Positions 41,901-54,024 are shown, counted from the stretch's first letter. The stretch is DNA of 64,000 bases from Aralia elata (GCA_034770075.1 CM068386.1:41887990-41951989); one strand, 5' to 3'. Made by a program: numbers and translations. Notes: generated by a model from the letters alone, not told the origin.

Positions 41901-42516
41901 GCATGCTAGTGGATTAATTATTGACAATTATTCCACATCTATGTTTATTGATTCGCACTTAGTGCATGTTGCATATGTTCATCAGGTATGAAAGGCTGAT
42001 CACCTTCATTACCTTAAGGTTCAGTTAAATTAGTTCATGGTCATTATTGACACCATGTAGTATTGAATTCAGTAATTCAATTATTGAAATTCTGATTCAT
42101 GCTCTTTCACAATTATTATATTGTTGAAAAAATAACTCTAAAGCTTATTCATTCTTTCAATCATGATATATCCTTATTGTATTTAAACTTGCTGAGCAAA
42201 GTAGTTGCTCACTCTTGCTATATCATGATAACAAATTTCAGATTAATACGAATGTTCGAGGAAAGACAAAGACAAAAGCAAAGGACAAGATTATAGTGTT
42301 ATGTATGTTAACTAATTAGTTATCTGATATAAATGATATTGTAAACCTTTTTAGTTACTGAAGGTATGTATTAATAAAGGCTATAGACCTTGGGATATGT
42401 AGCAGAGATTATTGTATAAATAATTTATGTTTATATCTTTCGCAGTAGTTGTAAATATGATGTATCATGACGCACCAGGTCCGAGGTTCAAGGGACCCGG
42501 GTTTGGGGGCCTCACA
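38956..42516 (+). repeat. LTR2 of element B, 3' part
   Basis: Resumes with AAGTT (duplication) and GGTAGCCTAATGC, and ends GGGGGCCTCACA. Contains the 22-bp array, YTGATC-loop hairpin and U5 stem-loop listed with LTR1. At the sites I compared it matches LTR3 rather than LTR1. Confidence 0.92.
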
Positions 42517-42519
42517 AGT

Positions 42520-42531
42520 TGGTATCAGAGC
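42520..42531 (+). other. Primer-binding site, B internal 2
   Basis: TGGTATCAGAGC three bases after LTR2. The PBS-proximal hairpin follows at 42531-42578. This second PBS inside one pair of flanks shows that the array is a dimer. Confidence 0.92.
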
Positions 42532-42578
42532 TGTAGGTTATAAACCTTAGGTATGGGTACCTTAGGCTATAACTGCAG

Positions 42579-44793
42579 AGATAAGGATAAGGAATAAACT
42601 CAAATAGAGTTTAAACGTTAAAAGATGAATTTTTGGAAATTCATTATTAAGTAAAGGAAAAGATAAATAAGATTCAAAGAAGAATCTTGAAAAGTTATAA
42701 AGATAAGAATATGGAGTTACCTGACTCCAGTAGTAAAGATGAAAAGCTTAAACAAAATCATAATATATGATTAAAGTTAAAAATAAGAAGATCGTAAAAC
42801 AAAACGATCATAAGATAGAAAAGAATCGTAATATAACACGATTATAAGAAGGATCACGACGTGATTTGATTAAGACATGGAATGATAGATGATCAATCGA
42901 ATGATTGAAACTTTTATAGCAGAATTGTTGTACGGAAGTTGTACTATGAAATTGTACTATGTAAACTCATAAAAGAGTGATTAATGTTGATATATGAATT
43001 AAATGAAATTCGTATTGAGTAAAGGGAAAGTTAGGATTATGTGGGATTTCAATGGAGGACTCATATTAGTGGCTGAGTTGTACAATTCCTTGTATGGGCG
43101 GGGAATTTGTGCTTGGATTAAGAACCACTTAGCTTCCTATATTGATAATCATTGAAATATTGGTGTCGCGCTATCGATATACGTATGGCGAGAAGGAAAT
43201 TCTTTTCTCATATTTATATTTGATAGTTAGAGAATATTAAGATTAGGTGCGAGTTCTTTAAACTCATACGTATGGTAAGTTCGTGACTCATAATCATATG
43301 GTGGAACCCCTCAGCGAATGGACGATTTTGGTCTGACTAGGATAAGTTCCTAACCCATATGATTATGGTAAGTTCCTGAACTAATAACGTGTGATATGTT
43401 TGATGAACTATACTGGAGTATAGAAAGGTGGTGGATGAAGAATTAAGGATTTTTAGTATAGTAAGCTTTAAGGATGATAGAAATAGATAGAATTATTAAG
43501 CAATGGATCATTGGAGAAATTGAAGTTGGTGGTGGAAGCATAGGTATGCCAAATCTTCTAGCTATGCTAGACTTCGAAATTTTTGATATCAAGCCAAATT
43601 CGCACTAATATGCCTTTAAAAATAAAAATAAAAATTTTGTTATCCTCAAAACAGAGTGACGAGTGTGTAGAAGTGGGCTTCGAACCACTAATACATCGTT
43701 ACCTGTTGCGGCATGATAACACCAAAAATGATTTTTCTTCTTTCGATGGTTTTGAACTGTTTAAAAAAGAGTCTACGCTATTTGTTTCGGCTAGACAAAA
43801 ATGATTTAAACTATCAAAATGTATTTTTTTAAATAGTCATCAATGCATCATGGAACCTGGTGTAGAATGACAGATGATGGAGTCATCAATGCAGATTAAC
43901 CTAGTGTTAGATGTGATCATGGTATCGTCAACCCACTATGGTATAATGTAGTATGACAAAGTCACAAAATGACGGAATCCTCAACGGACTATAAATACAG
44001 TGCGGTATCATGACGTCATAAAATAATTTTCAGAATTTTAAACTAGTTAAAGAAAAGTCAATGCCAATTAAAAGTGGCTAGATAAATGTTTCGATTGGTG
44101 TTCTAATTATTGGTATATGTCTAAGCTATTTGATTCGGCTAGACAAATGTTGTAATGATTTATTAAATCGACATAAAAGATGTCAAAGTAAATAGCAGAC
44201 TCAAATGATGTTCTAATAAAATAGACATAATATGATGTTGACTCAAGCATATGATACAAGTTGGTGTCAGGTTGATGCAAGTTGGTATCAAATGGATGCA
44301 AGTTGGTATCCGACACAAGTTGGTGTCAGCATTACGTGATACAAGTTGGTATCAAATTGACAAAAGTTGGTGTCAAGGTAATGCAATTTGATATTAAACG
44401 AACACAAGTTGGTGTCAGTTAAAATACTAGTTGGGGTATAGTGGATATAAGTTGATATCGAACCAAAACGCGTATAGTCGTTTAAGGATGTAGATAAGAG
44501 ATTTCCTGATCAGATGATAGGGAATACTCTAGTTATGGGATATGAGGAAGTTGACCTTAAAATTGTAAGCTCAAAAGATTTAGTCCGAAGATTATAGGAC
44601 TTTCAGAGTAATAAGAAGATTGCATAGGTAATAGCAGAAAACTAGAAAATAAAAAGATAGGTGTACATGGAGAAACATGTTAATATAAATATATGTATTA
44701 ATATATGCTATGAGGTGATTAAATTCTAGCATTAATATTGAATGCTTTTAAAATGAAGGATGAGAAAATAATGTATTTTTATTGTACAGAATA
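42579..44793 (+). other. Non-coding leader of B internal 2, with three adjacent hairpins
   Basis: Like internal 1, but retaining 192 bp (42770-42961) that copy 1 lost between two TATG repeats. That segment holds GATCGT/ACGATC (42790-42809), AATCGT/ACGATT (42824-42843) and ATCACG/CGTGAT (42853-42865). The PBS-like array is at 44256-44463. No ORF under visible constraint. Confidence 0.7.
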
Positions 44794-45095
44794 ATGCCGC
44801 CAAGGAGAAATCAGCGTAATCAATCCGAGGCAGAGAACGAGAATAAAGAGCAAGCAGATGTTATGCAACAGCTTGTGGATCGAATAATATAGGCTATAAA
44901 TAGAAACCCCATCGGGATAAATAATCCTCCAGCTTTGCCAGTAGCAAGCTTTAAGAATTTTAAGAATGTGGGACCACCTGAGTTTAAGGGGACCACTGAG
45001 CCTATAGAGGCTCAAGTTTGGATTAAGGAGATTGAAAAGGCATTTGTCATTGCCAATGTGGGGGAGGAGCAAAAGACAGCTTTTGCTACCTATAT
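44794..45095 (+). pseudogene. B gag, copy 2, N-terminal part
   Basis: Starts MPPRRNQRNQ. One in-frame TAG lies after VDRII. Then GPPEFKGTTEPIEAQVW up to FATY, where element E begins. It continues at 56652 after a gap of roughly 46 gag codons. Confidence 0.88.
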
Positions 45096-46000
45096 TATAA
45101 CGCTCCCGAATTCGGGCGCTGGCCGCCCGAACAAGGGTCCGACGTTATCTCGTACTTCTTTCGTAACTTAATCAATGATCCCATAATCATATTGGTTAAA
45201 TTAGTCGATTACAGACTATAAAGTATAAATTTCCTTAACTTCCTCCCTGGATCTATTCTTGATCTCAATCTCATTCCTTCTACAAGTATCAACTTGTAGT
45301 TCATTCGTATATATGGATAAGACCATATATATATCGGTCCAATTTTTAACCCTATGATTTAGATATTCTATCATTTATAAGCTTTATATGGATCCAAGAT
45401 TCACAGTACCAATACTAGAGATAGTTCCCAGATCTGAAGGGGGCTTCCCAATAAAGATAAATCGATATTAGTGCGCAATTAGATGACCTTACCTTCATTT
45501 CTTAGTCAGAACTTTCAGCGTGCCAAATACCCTCACTTAGATACATAGTCTTATAAACATTGTTTATGTTTTAACAATTCTAAGTTTAATCGAAGTAAAG
45601 ACATGACAAGAATGTGTGAGAAAACATGATAATATTGATATAATATTCGGTTACATACTTTGCCGGTTCATATTACAAAAAGTCATCAAGATTATAACAA
45701 AAGGGACAAGCAATCAGGAAAGCATATAAACTAGTCTACGCATTTCTTCTTTCCTTTCTTTGGAGAGCCTGAACTCTCAGGTTTGTATGCAAATAAGGTT
45801 TTATTCGCAAGAATGAGCATACAAAAGCTCAACAAGTCTAAACACATAGTATATAATTGAACTCACACCGATAAGGATTTAATGAATCATAGCTTTAACA
45901 AAAGATATTACAATTATTTTAACATAGTAAGACTGAGTGGTAATTAAACCAAGAACCGTTCGTCCGTCTTTCGACTTAGAACCATACCGTGGATATCAAG

Positions 46001-46042
46001 TAGAGGATCAATCTAACGACATCCTATGTTATGCATAACATA
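46001..46042 (-). promoter_or_regulatory. TTGATC-loop hairpin and 18-bp palindrome, E LTR (also 54942-54983)
   Basis: Sense TAGA, loop TTGATCC, TCTA. Next to it is the perfect palindrome TATGTTATGCATAACATA. A and D keep a near-palindrome around TATGCATA, C one around TGTGCACA, at the same place. Confidence 0.5.
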
Positions 46043-46422
46043 CGCTATACTGACTAATCGTGACAGTGTTTTAACAACATGTTCATCTCAGTTTACTTTG
46101 CATATAGCGGTCCCTCCAAGACAACTTGGTTTGACTAAAGAATTATAACAATTCAATACTTCACGAATAAACGTTCATTTTGCAAGTTATGCCGAAACGA
46201 ATAGCAATAACTCTCATATCAAAAATTTATAACACGTTGTTGCACAAAGTGCATAAATTAAATAGAAAGCTTGTAAATTAAAGCTTAGGTAGAAGACTTG
46301 CCTCGTATATCTTTTACAGATAAATATAACAGTCTACACATTTGTCGTAAATCCTACACGATTATAAGTTCATGTAGACCAATTAAGCGTTTAACAATTA
46401 AATCTTTTAAGTTTTATTTTGG

Positions 46423-46857
46423 GTATTATAACCACTTATAAATAAGACTCCTTCTAATATACATGAAATAATTTTAGCATTATAACTGCATATAAAATGA
46501 ATATTCATCAACTATATTTAAAATAAATTGAGCATTATAACTGCTTATAAAATGAATATTCGGCTATTATATTTGAAATAATTTCAGCATTATAACTGCT
46601 TATAAAATGAATATTCTTACTAAATACTTGAAGAAAATCGGACATAGTAACTGCTTATAAAAGTATATTTTCTAATATATAAGAGAAATAAATCGAACAT
46701 TATAACTGCTTGTAAATAGGACTTTTGTACTATATACTTAAAATAATTTGGGCATTATAACTGCTTATGAATAGGATTTTTGTACTATATACTTAAAATA
46801 ATTTGGGCATTATAACTGCTTATAAAAGTATATTTTTACTAAATATATATAAAGAAA
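46423..46857 (-). repeat. About eight 55-bp tandem units in the E LTR (also 55363-55798)
   Basis: Units share GCATTATAACTGCTTATAAA followed by a variable AT-rich tail. Confidence 0.85.
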
Positions 46858-47131
46858 AATGAAAATAATAACCACTAGAGTAATACCTCTTGTAGTTGCT
46901 AGTTTTACTTCCAATCACGCAACACTTCGATGCTTAGAAAGTAATTTTTATCTCACAATATCTCTCAGAATATAAATATAGAGTGTTTTTGCTCTTGAAC
47001 TGCTCTTGAAAAATAGTAAGGAATGAATGAACTAAGCTTGCTATTTATAGAAAAATTAAGTTTCACTAATTGCACGTTAGGGGCTCGGCTTATTACACTT
47101 TGCACCCTAGCATATTCTTAGAATATTCTTA

Positions 47132-47500
47132 TAAACTCCTCAATGAAAATATCTTCCAAGCTCGACAATGCAGCTTGCAATTAAACCTATCTTCTAAGCT
47201 CCTCAATGAAAATATCTTTAAGCTCGACAATGCAGCTTGCAATCTAAGCTGCTCAATGAAAATATCTTCTAAGCTCGACAGTGCAGCTTGCAATTGAACC
47301 TATCTTCTAAGCTCCTCAATGAAAATATCTTCCAAACTCGACAGTGCAGCTTGTTATCGTAAGCACGACAAATCACTTTGTCATTCTTAAGCACGACACA
47401 ACAACTTGTCAAAAATAATTTGTCGTAATGCTTCTTGGTGAAATCGTGGAAAGCACGACAAATCATTTTGTCAATGTAAGCACGACTAAGCAGCTTGACC
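47132..47500 (-). repeat. Tandem repeats and GACAA hairpins in the E U3 (also 56060-56430)
   Basis: 47132-47352 holds four units with CTCAATGAAAATATCTTC and GACARTGCAGCTTG. 47357-47500 holds AAGCACGACAA units in which GACAA pairs with TTGTC. They lie 220-590 nt from the sense 5' end of the LTR. Confidence 0.75.
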
Positions 47501-47722
47501 AAAATTTTTTATTTGACCTAATTCATCGTTTACACTACATAATCACAAAACACCTGCTTCAAAATATCATTTCGATCTTTATTAAGCACATATGTTACAA
47601 AATTCAAATCTCATTAGGGCTTAAGGTTTTAAACTTCTTGATACCTAGTTTTAGGTCACTAAATTAGCCTCTAACCATATACGATCGTATTTATAAGCCT
47701 CATAAATATTCGGGGTATTACA

Positions 47723-47758
47723 TTCACCCCTACTTATAAGAATTTCGTCCCCGAAATT
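47723..47758 (-). promoter_or_regulatory. PPT and pre-PPT hairpin of element E
   Basis: Sense PPT GTAGGGGTGAA (47723-47733), purine-rich with two pyrimidines. Upstream is hairpin AATTTCG / CGAAATT (47741-47758) around GGGA. It overlaps only the pol stop codon. Confidence 0.72.
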
Positions 47759-49395
47759 ACATTACAAATTCAAGAAAACAATGGGGATATTCTATCTTCA
47801 TTTTATCTTCTAACTCCCATGTCGCTTCTTCTACGGAGTGATTCCTCCATATAACCTTGACTGAAGATATGACTTTATTTCTTAAGACTTGTTCTTTTCT
47901 ATCAACAATTTTGACAGGAATCTCTTTGTAGCTTAAATCTGATTCGATTTGGATTGGTTCATAACTGATGACATGTTTGTAGTCCGATTTATAGGGACGT
48001 AATATTGAAACATGAAATACATTATGTATATGTTCCAGTTCTGGAGGTAAGGCTACTTCATAAGCTACCTCACCTATTCTTCTTAGGATCTCAAATGGTC
48101 CTATAAACCTTGGACTTAATTTCCCCTTTTTCCCAAATCGAATCTTCCCCTTCCACGGTGATACTTTCAAAAAGACATGACTCCCAACGACGAAATCTCT
48201 TTTCTGTCTGTGTAGATCGGCATATCTCTTTTGTCGCTCTTGAGCAGCTCGTAACCGTAGTCGAATTGCCCTAACCACTTCAGCTGTTTGTTGAACCAAC
48301 TCTGGCCCAAGCATTTGACGTTCCCCGACTTCGTCCCAACACATCGGCATCCTGCATTTTCTCCCATATAATGCTTCATAAGGTGGCATTCCTATACTAG
48401 CGTGATAGCTATTGTTATATGCGAATTCCACCAAAGGTAACTGGTCTTCCCAACTCCCTTTAAAGTCCATTATGCATGCTCTCAGCTTATCTTCCAATGT
48501 CTGAATAGTCCTTTCGCTTTGGCCATTAGTTTGTGGATGGTAAGCCGTACTTAATCTTAACTGTGTCCCGAGATGTTCTTGAAGACTTTTCCAAAAGTTC
48601 GAAGTGAACCTTGGGTCTCGATCAGATATGATTGAAATTGGAACCCCATGTATAGATATAATCTCCTTAATATATAGTTTGGCTAATCTATCTAATATGA
48701 ACTTGACCTTGATTGGTAGAAAGTGAGCAGACTTAGTTAGTTGATCCACTATCACCCAAATTGCATCGTGACTCTTTTGTGTAGTTGGAAGTCCTACTAC
48801 AAAATCCATTGTAATATGCTCCCATTTCCATTCTGGAATTTCCAATGGTTGCAGCAACCCGCTTGGCCTTTGATGCTCTGCTTTAACTCGCTGACATGTT
48901 AAACACCTACTAACAAACTCAGCCACCTCTCTCTTCATGTTTGGCCACCAGAAATGTTGACTTATGTCCTTGTACATTTTGGTGCTGCCTGGGTGTACTG
49001 AAAACTTAGTACTATGTGCTTCTGACATGATTTCCTCTTTGAGCTCTTGCACTGCAGGAACCCATATTCTTGACTCGAATCTAATGATTCCCTCCTTATC
49101 TATCTTGAATCTGCCGTCTACAATCTCCGTTGACTTTTTCATCCTCTTATACTCTTCATCTTTTTCTTGGATTTCCTTGATTTTACCCAACAAAGTTGAG
49201 TGATCCTCCATTACAAATAATTTTCTCGTTGCGTTTGAAGGAACTCTCACCTCTATGTCGAGTCTAGTAAATTCCTTAATTAACTCATCTTGAGTTGTTA
49301 GTACCATCAACTTTCCTTGATTCTTTCTACTTAAAGCATCTGCAACTATGTTGGCTTTCCTTGGATGATATAGGATCTCACAGTAATAATCCTTG
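47757..49395 (-). pseudogene. Pol C-terminal part: integrase and chromodomain (element E)
   Basis: Open from the frameshift near 49395 to the TAA at 47757; the recognisable ORF starts MMVLTTQDE (49310, 517 aa). It has the HHCC finger (CLTCQRVK), TMDFVVGLP, ISDRDPRF and GQSE of the DDE core, FIGPFEI and the chromodomain-like end, finishing PHCFLEFVM. About 14 nt are missing after MRQRR, so it is out of frame with RT/RNase H. Confidence 0.9.
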
Positions 49396-50475
49396 CCGTC
49401 TTTGCCTCATGTTCAAATCCCTTTGAGTGAAAATATACTTCAAACTCTTATGGTCACTATATATCTCACACTTCTCTCCATATAGATAGTGCCGCCATAT
49501 CTTTAGAGCAAATACTACCACCGCTAATTCTAGATCATGAGTAGGATACCTTAACTCATAATCCTTTAGCTGTCGCGAAGCATAAGCTATTACTTTCCCA
49601 TGTTGCATCAAAACACAACCTAATCCTTTATGAGAGGCATCACTATACACCACAAAACCTCCACTATCATCGGGTAATGATAATACTGGGGCCTCGTTTA
49701 GTCTCTTCTTTAGCTCTTGAAAGCTCTCTTCACATTTGTCTGACCAGACATACTTCACTGTCTTCCTAGTTAAGTTGGTTAATGGGGTTGCTAATTTCGA
49801 AAAATCTTTAATGAAACGCCTATAGTATCCCGCTAAACCTAAGAAACTTCTTACTTCCGTTGGGGTCTTTGGTTGTTCCCAATTTATCACTGCTTCTATC
49901 TTCAATGGATCCACTGAAATTCCGTTCTTGTCAATCACATGACCTAAGAACTGAACTTTTTCTAGCCAGAACTCATATTTAGAAAATTTGGCATAGAGTT
50001 GTTCCTTCCGTAAGGTTTCTAGTACACTCCTCAAGTGTTCAGCATGTTCTTCTAGTGTTTTCGAGTATATCAAGATATCATCGATGAACACTACTATATA
50101 CTTGTCTAAACTTGACCTAAAAACCCTATTCATCAAGTCCATAAATGCTACCGGTGCATTTGTTAACCCAAAGGATATTACTAGAAATTCATAATGCCCA
50201 TAGTGTGTTCTAAACGATGTCTTCGACACATCTTCGCTTCTAACTTTCAGTTGATGGTAACTAGACCGTAGATCAATCTTAGAAAAGTACTCCGCTCCTT
50301 TGAGTTGATCAAACAAGTCATCAATCCTAGGTAATGGATACTTTTTCTTTATGGTCAATTTATTGAGTTCACGATAATCGACACATAATCTTAAAGTTCC
50401 ATCTTTTTTCTTAACAAACACTGGTGCTCCCCATGGAGAAACACTTGGTTGAATGTACTTCTTATCCAACAATTC
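49378..50475 (-). pseudogene. RT (second, partial copy) and RNase H (element E)
   Basis: 364 aa from LLDKKYIQPSVSPWGAP through the RT catalytic FIDDIL, then RNase H (YSDASHKGLG, YGEKCEIYSDHKSLKYIFT). It begins right after an in-frame TAA (50476-50478) and ends in a frameshift after MRQRRQG. It reads CAA, not a stop, at the RNase H/integrase codon where A and D have stops. Confidence 0.88.
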
Positions 50476-51249
50476 TTACAACTGTACCATCAATTCCTTC
50501 ATTTCCATAGGCACCATTCTATATGGAGCCTTCGAAACATGACCTAAGAAACTTCTTACTTCCGTTGGGGTCTTTGGTTGTTCCCAATTTATCACTGCTT
50601 CTATCTTCAATGGATCCACTGAAATTTCGTTCTTGTCAATCACATGACCTAAGAACTGAACTTTTTCTAGCCAGAACTCATATTTAGAAAATTTGGCATA
50701 GAGTTGTTCCTTCCGTAAGGTTTCTAGTACACTCCTCAAGTGTTCAGCATGTTCTTCTAGTGTTTTCGAGTATATCAAGATATCATCGATGAACACTACT
50801 ATATACTTGTCTAAACTTGACCTAAAAACCCTATTCATCAAGTCCATAAATGCTACCGGTGCATTTGTTAACCCAAAGGACATTACTAGAAATTCATAAT
50901 GCCCATAGCGTGTTCTAAACGATGTCTTCGACACATCTTCGCTTCTAACTTTCAGTTGATGGTAACCAGATCGTAGATCAATCTTAGAAAAGTACTCCGC
51001 TCCTTTGAGTTGATCAAACAAGTCATCAATCCTAGGTAATGGATACTTTTTCTTTATGGTCAATTTATTGAGTTCACGATAATCGACACATAATCTTAAA
51101 GTTCCATCTTTTTTCTTAACAAACACCACTGGTGCTCCCCATGGAGAAACACTTGGTTGAATGTACTTCTTATCCAACAATTCTTGCAACTGTACCATCA
51201 ATTCCTTCATTTCCATAGGCACCATTCTATATGGAGCCTTCGAAACATG
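49838..51249 (-). repeat. Tandem duplication of about 705 bp within E RT
   Basis: Copies 49838-50541 and 50543-51249 differ by 3 bp in length (ACC near 51127) and a few substitutions. The junction joins CGAAACATG to ACCTAAGAAAC, fusing RSFLG to HVSKAPYRM in the protein. Confidence 0.92.
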
Positions 51250-52323
51250 TGTGGTTCCAGGAGCTAAGTCAATGACAAACTCGATCTCCCTATCAGGTGG
51301 AAGACCAGGTAGATCATCGGGAAAGACATCTTGGAATTCCCTAACCACTGGTATTTGGTCTATATCTAACCTTTTCCGTTGATTGTCGATAATATATGCT
51401 AAATAACCTTGACACCCCTTCTGAAGTAATCCCTTTGCTTGGCTTGCAGTTAGGCATCGGGATTTTCTTGGTGACTGACTTCCGTTGAAGACTACCTTTG
51501 ACTTTGATGATGTCAAAAGGTTAACACATTTTTGTTGGCAATCGATCATTGCTTGGTGACTGGTCAACCAATCCATGCCTAGAATTACATCAAATTCCCC
51601 TATTTGGATTGGAATAAGATCGACTCTCAACTCATGACCCTTGATCACTATGCAACAACCTCTTAGTATGTTATTAACAGGTATTACTTCTTTATTAGCA
51701 ATTTCTATCATTAAAGGACTTTCTAATAGTTCACTAGGCACGTTTAATTTCTTAGCAAATTCATGCGAAATAAATGAACAAGTAGCACCCGAATCAAAAA
51801 GAACATAAGCATTTATGATATTGATCGGAATGATACCTGACACGACATCTTGAGATGCTACTGCATCTCTCACCGACATATTGAATGTTCTAGATGTTGG
51901 GCGGCCTGGGGTAGTTGTTGGGGTAGGCTTGTTGGGATTGACCCCTTCGACATTTCCTCCCTTCTTGGGGCACATCTTCGCTTGATGTCCTGTGGCTCCA
52001 CAGTTGAAACAAATGTTTTTCTTAGGGTAAGGGCAATTATTGGTTAAATGTCCCTCTTGCTTGCAATTGTAACAGGCATTCTTTCCTTTAAGGCATACCC
52101 CTAGATGACGGTTACCACATATCTTGCAGGGCTCTATTGTTTTCTTCTTATTTTCCCCTTCTCTCTGGAAATTTCCCCCACCACCGAACTTTCTTTTGTT
52201 ATTGCCTCCACCATTCCCCCCTTTATTATTACCTCCCTCATTTCCCTTTTTAGCGTTCTTTTCTTTATTATACTTTGTCATGGCTTCGCTGCCGCCCTCG
52301 ACAATGATGGCCTTCTCGAGAAT
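50476..52323 (-). pseudogene. Gag C-terminus, protease and RT (first copy) of element E
   Basis: 601 aa from MTKYNKEKN. Knuckles CKICGNRHLGVC, CYNCKQEGHLTNNC and CFNCGATGHQAKMC. Protease motif DSGATCSF. RT from FVIDLAPGT through KIDLRSGYH and FIDDIL to RSFLG, then the duplication junction and a stop. It is in the same frame as the gag N-terminal part, separated only by a TAA at 52324-52326. Confidence 0.9.
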
Positions 52324-52980
52324 TTAGGAGTAATTCTCTAGCTGTAATACAACTACCTTATTGTTTATCCTGGGTGTCAAACCCTCCTCAAACCTTCTTG
52401 TTTTACGCTCTTCCGTATCCACTTGATGTGGAGCGAAATGAGCGAGTTCATTAAATTTAGAGGCATATTGGGGAACAGTCATGTCCCCTTGCTTTAAGTT
52501 TAAGAACTGCACCTCCATGCGGTTCTTCATACTTTTTGGGAAATAGTTCTCGAAGAATATCTCCTTGAACCTTTCCCATGGTACCACACCTTCACCCGCA
52601 CGAGCTTGGTTTGCTTCCCACCAGAAGTTAGCTTCGGCCTTCATGAGGTAAGTGGCGAAGTTAGTTTTCTTATCTTCAGGAACCTCTACTATGTCAAAGG
52701 CCTTTTCTATCTCTTTTATCCAGCACTGAGCCTCTATAGGCTCAGCGGTTCCCTTGAATTCAGGAGGACCTATGTTTTTAAAGTCTTTAAACGAGACTTT
52801 ATGTGGTTGGGGTTGTGGAGTAACATTGGTTGTAGATCGATTGTCTAAAGCTCCTATTAACATATTTATGAATTGTTGCATAGGATCGGGAGTCAGACTT
52901 TCATTTTGTGTTTGTCCAATACTCTCACTACTAACACTTGGGGGTGTTGTTGCTCTTGTCTGAGGTCTCTTTGGTGCCAT
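52324..52980 (-). pseudogene. Gag N-terminal part (element E)
   Basis: Start chosen at 52980 (MAPKRPQTRATTPP), matching MAPRGRP in D; the open frame extends further upstream. Contains GPPEFKGTAEPIEAQCW, FWWEANQARAGEG, FLNLKQGDMTV and RRFEEGL, and stops at TAA after QLENYS. Confidence 0.9.
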
Positions 52981-53195
52981 TTCTAAAAATAACGAAAATA
53001 AGCAAGTGTAAATATGAAAGCGTAAATAACTACGAGACATCTTTCTTAACAAACTTCTTATATGAAGAATATTCACATTACAATATTCAAGTGATTAAAA
53101 TCACTTTACAACTATTAACACCCCTTATAAATATAGGAATGTTTAATTTACAACATTTAAAACATACTAATATAATACAAGTCTTTAGATTCCGA

Positions 53196-53843
53196 TTAGA
53201 ACCTCCTAACCCTTATATAGGCCTTATGGATCATGCTAGTCACCACAGATCTATTGATGTCATACCCCATATCTCCATCTGGTGAAGGGAAATTATTTAT
53301 ATCCTTCTGGAGATCGAAGTATGAAATACAACATGCCAGTTTTATTTGATCACGATCCACTTGTAGTCGAATTGCTTCTTCTCGGGAAGCATCCAACTGG
53401 AGTTATAGTTGATAGCACTTCTCAGCCTCATCCAACCATCTCTTTTCTAGTACTTCCATCAGGTCGTTGGCAGTTTTCTTGTTTGCCTCAGACTCTACTT
53501 GAAGATACTCAATCATTTCACCTTGTGCAGCCTCATCTGCCTCCATCTCTACGATTATTTCATCGTAAGTAGGTAAGTCAATTACATCATCTTCATCATC
53601 CTCCTTTGCTGGGAGAATTTGATCTATTTCTGGAGCTATTACTGCCTCTTCGACATCTTGTAGTTCCAAGTCATGGTTGTGCCCCAACGAATCATCCTCA
53701 TCTCTGGATGTATCGTTGAAGTGCTCGATCATTGGGTTATAACCCCTAGGATCTTCCATTAGACCTTCAATCTCCTCACCAGGTGTGTATGTTGGTTCCA
53801 TTATTACTTCGTTAATATCTCTCCATTCTGGTTCTCCAGCCAT
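53196..53843 (-). pseudogene. Leader ORF of element E (one internal stop)
   Basis: Frame from MAGEPEWRDINE (53843) to a stop at 53196, 216 codons, broken by a TAA at 53403-53405. It has an acidic head (many D and E up to about 100) and a predicted coil around ANDLMEVLEKRWLDEAEKC, which matches the ASDIIEELTNKNEELE block of D in position and style. The tail is shorter and less basic than in A and D. Homology is supported more by position than by identity. Confidence 0.65.
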
Positions 53844-53979
53844 CTTTACAAAAGAATGTAGCTTTTATTAGTATATTTCTTTCACATAATGTCTTTTATG
53901 TAATAAGTTTATTAAGATTTATTAATATCGTTTAGTTGTCTATAGACTCTTCACAAGTCCATTTAAGCCTAACTTCATC

Positions 53980-54021
53980 AGATTATACCCTAAAGTACTC
54001 GTTACTTTAGAACTATAATCT
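53980..54021 (-). promoter_or_regulatory. PBS-proximal hairpin, element E
   Basis: AGATTATA (53980-53987)/TATAATCT (54014-54021) plus CTAAAGTA (53990-53997)/TACTTTAG (54003-54010) around a 5-nt loop: 16 perfect pairs with a 2/3-nt internal loop. It begins four bases beyond the PBS. Confidence 0.7.
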
Positions 54022-54024
54022 ATA

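Larger units (their letters stand above)
45096..47722 (-). repeat. 3' LTR of element E (2627 bp)
   Basis: TATAACGCTCCC...GGTATTACA on the + strand. It contains the TAGA-TTGATCC-TCTA hairpin (46001-46015), an 18-bp palindrome (46025-46042) and three repeat fields (46423-46857, 47132-47352, 47357-47500). No gene; short ORFs here follow the repeats. Confidence 0.92.

Noticed and set aside
46423..46857. Regular repeats considered as a CRISPR array or satellite
   Set aside because: Unit length and spacers are not CRISPR-like, the context is an LTR, and both LTRs carry the same array.
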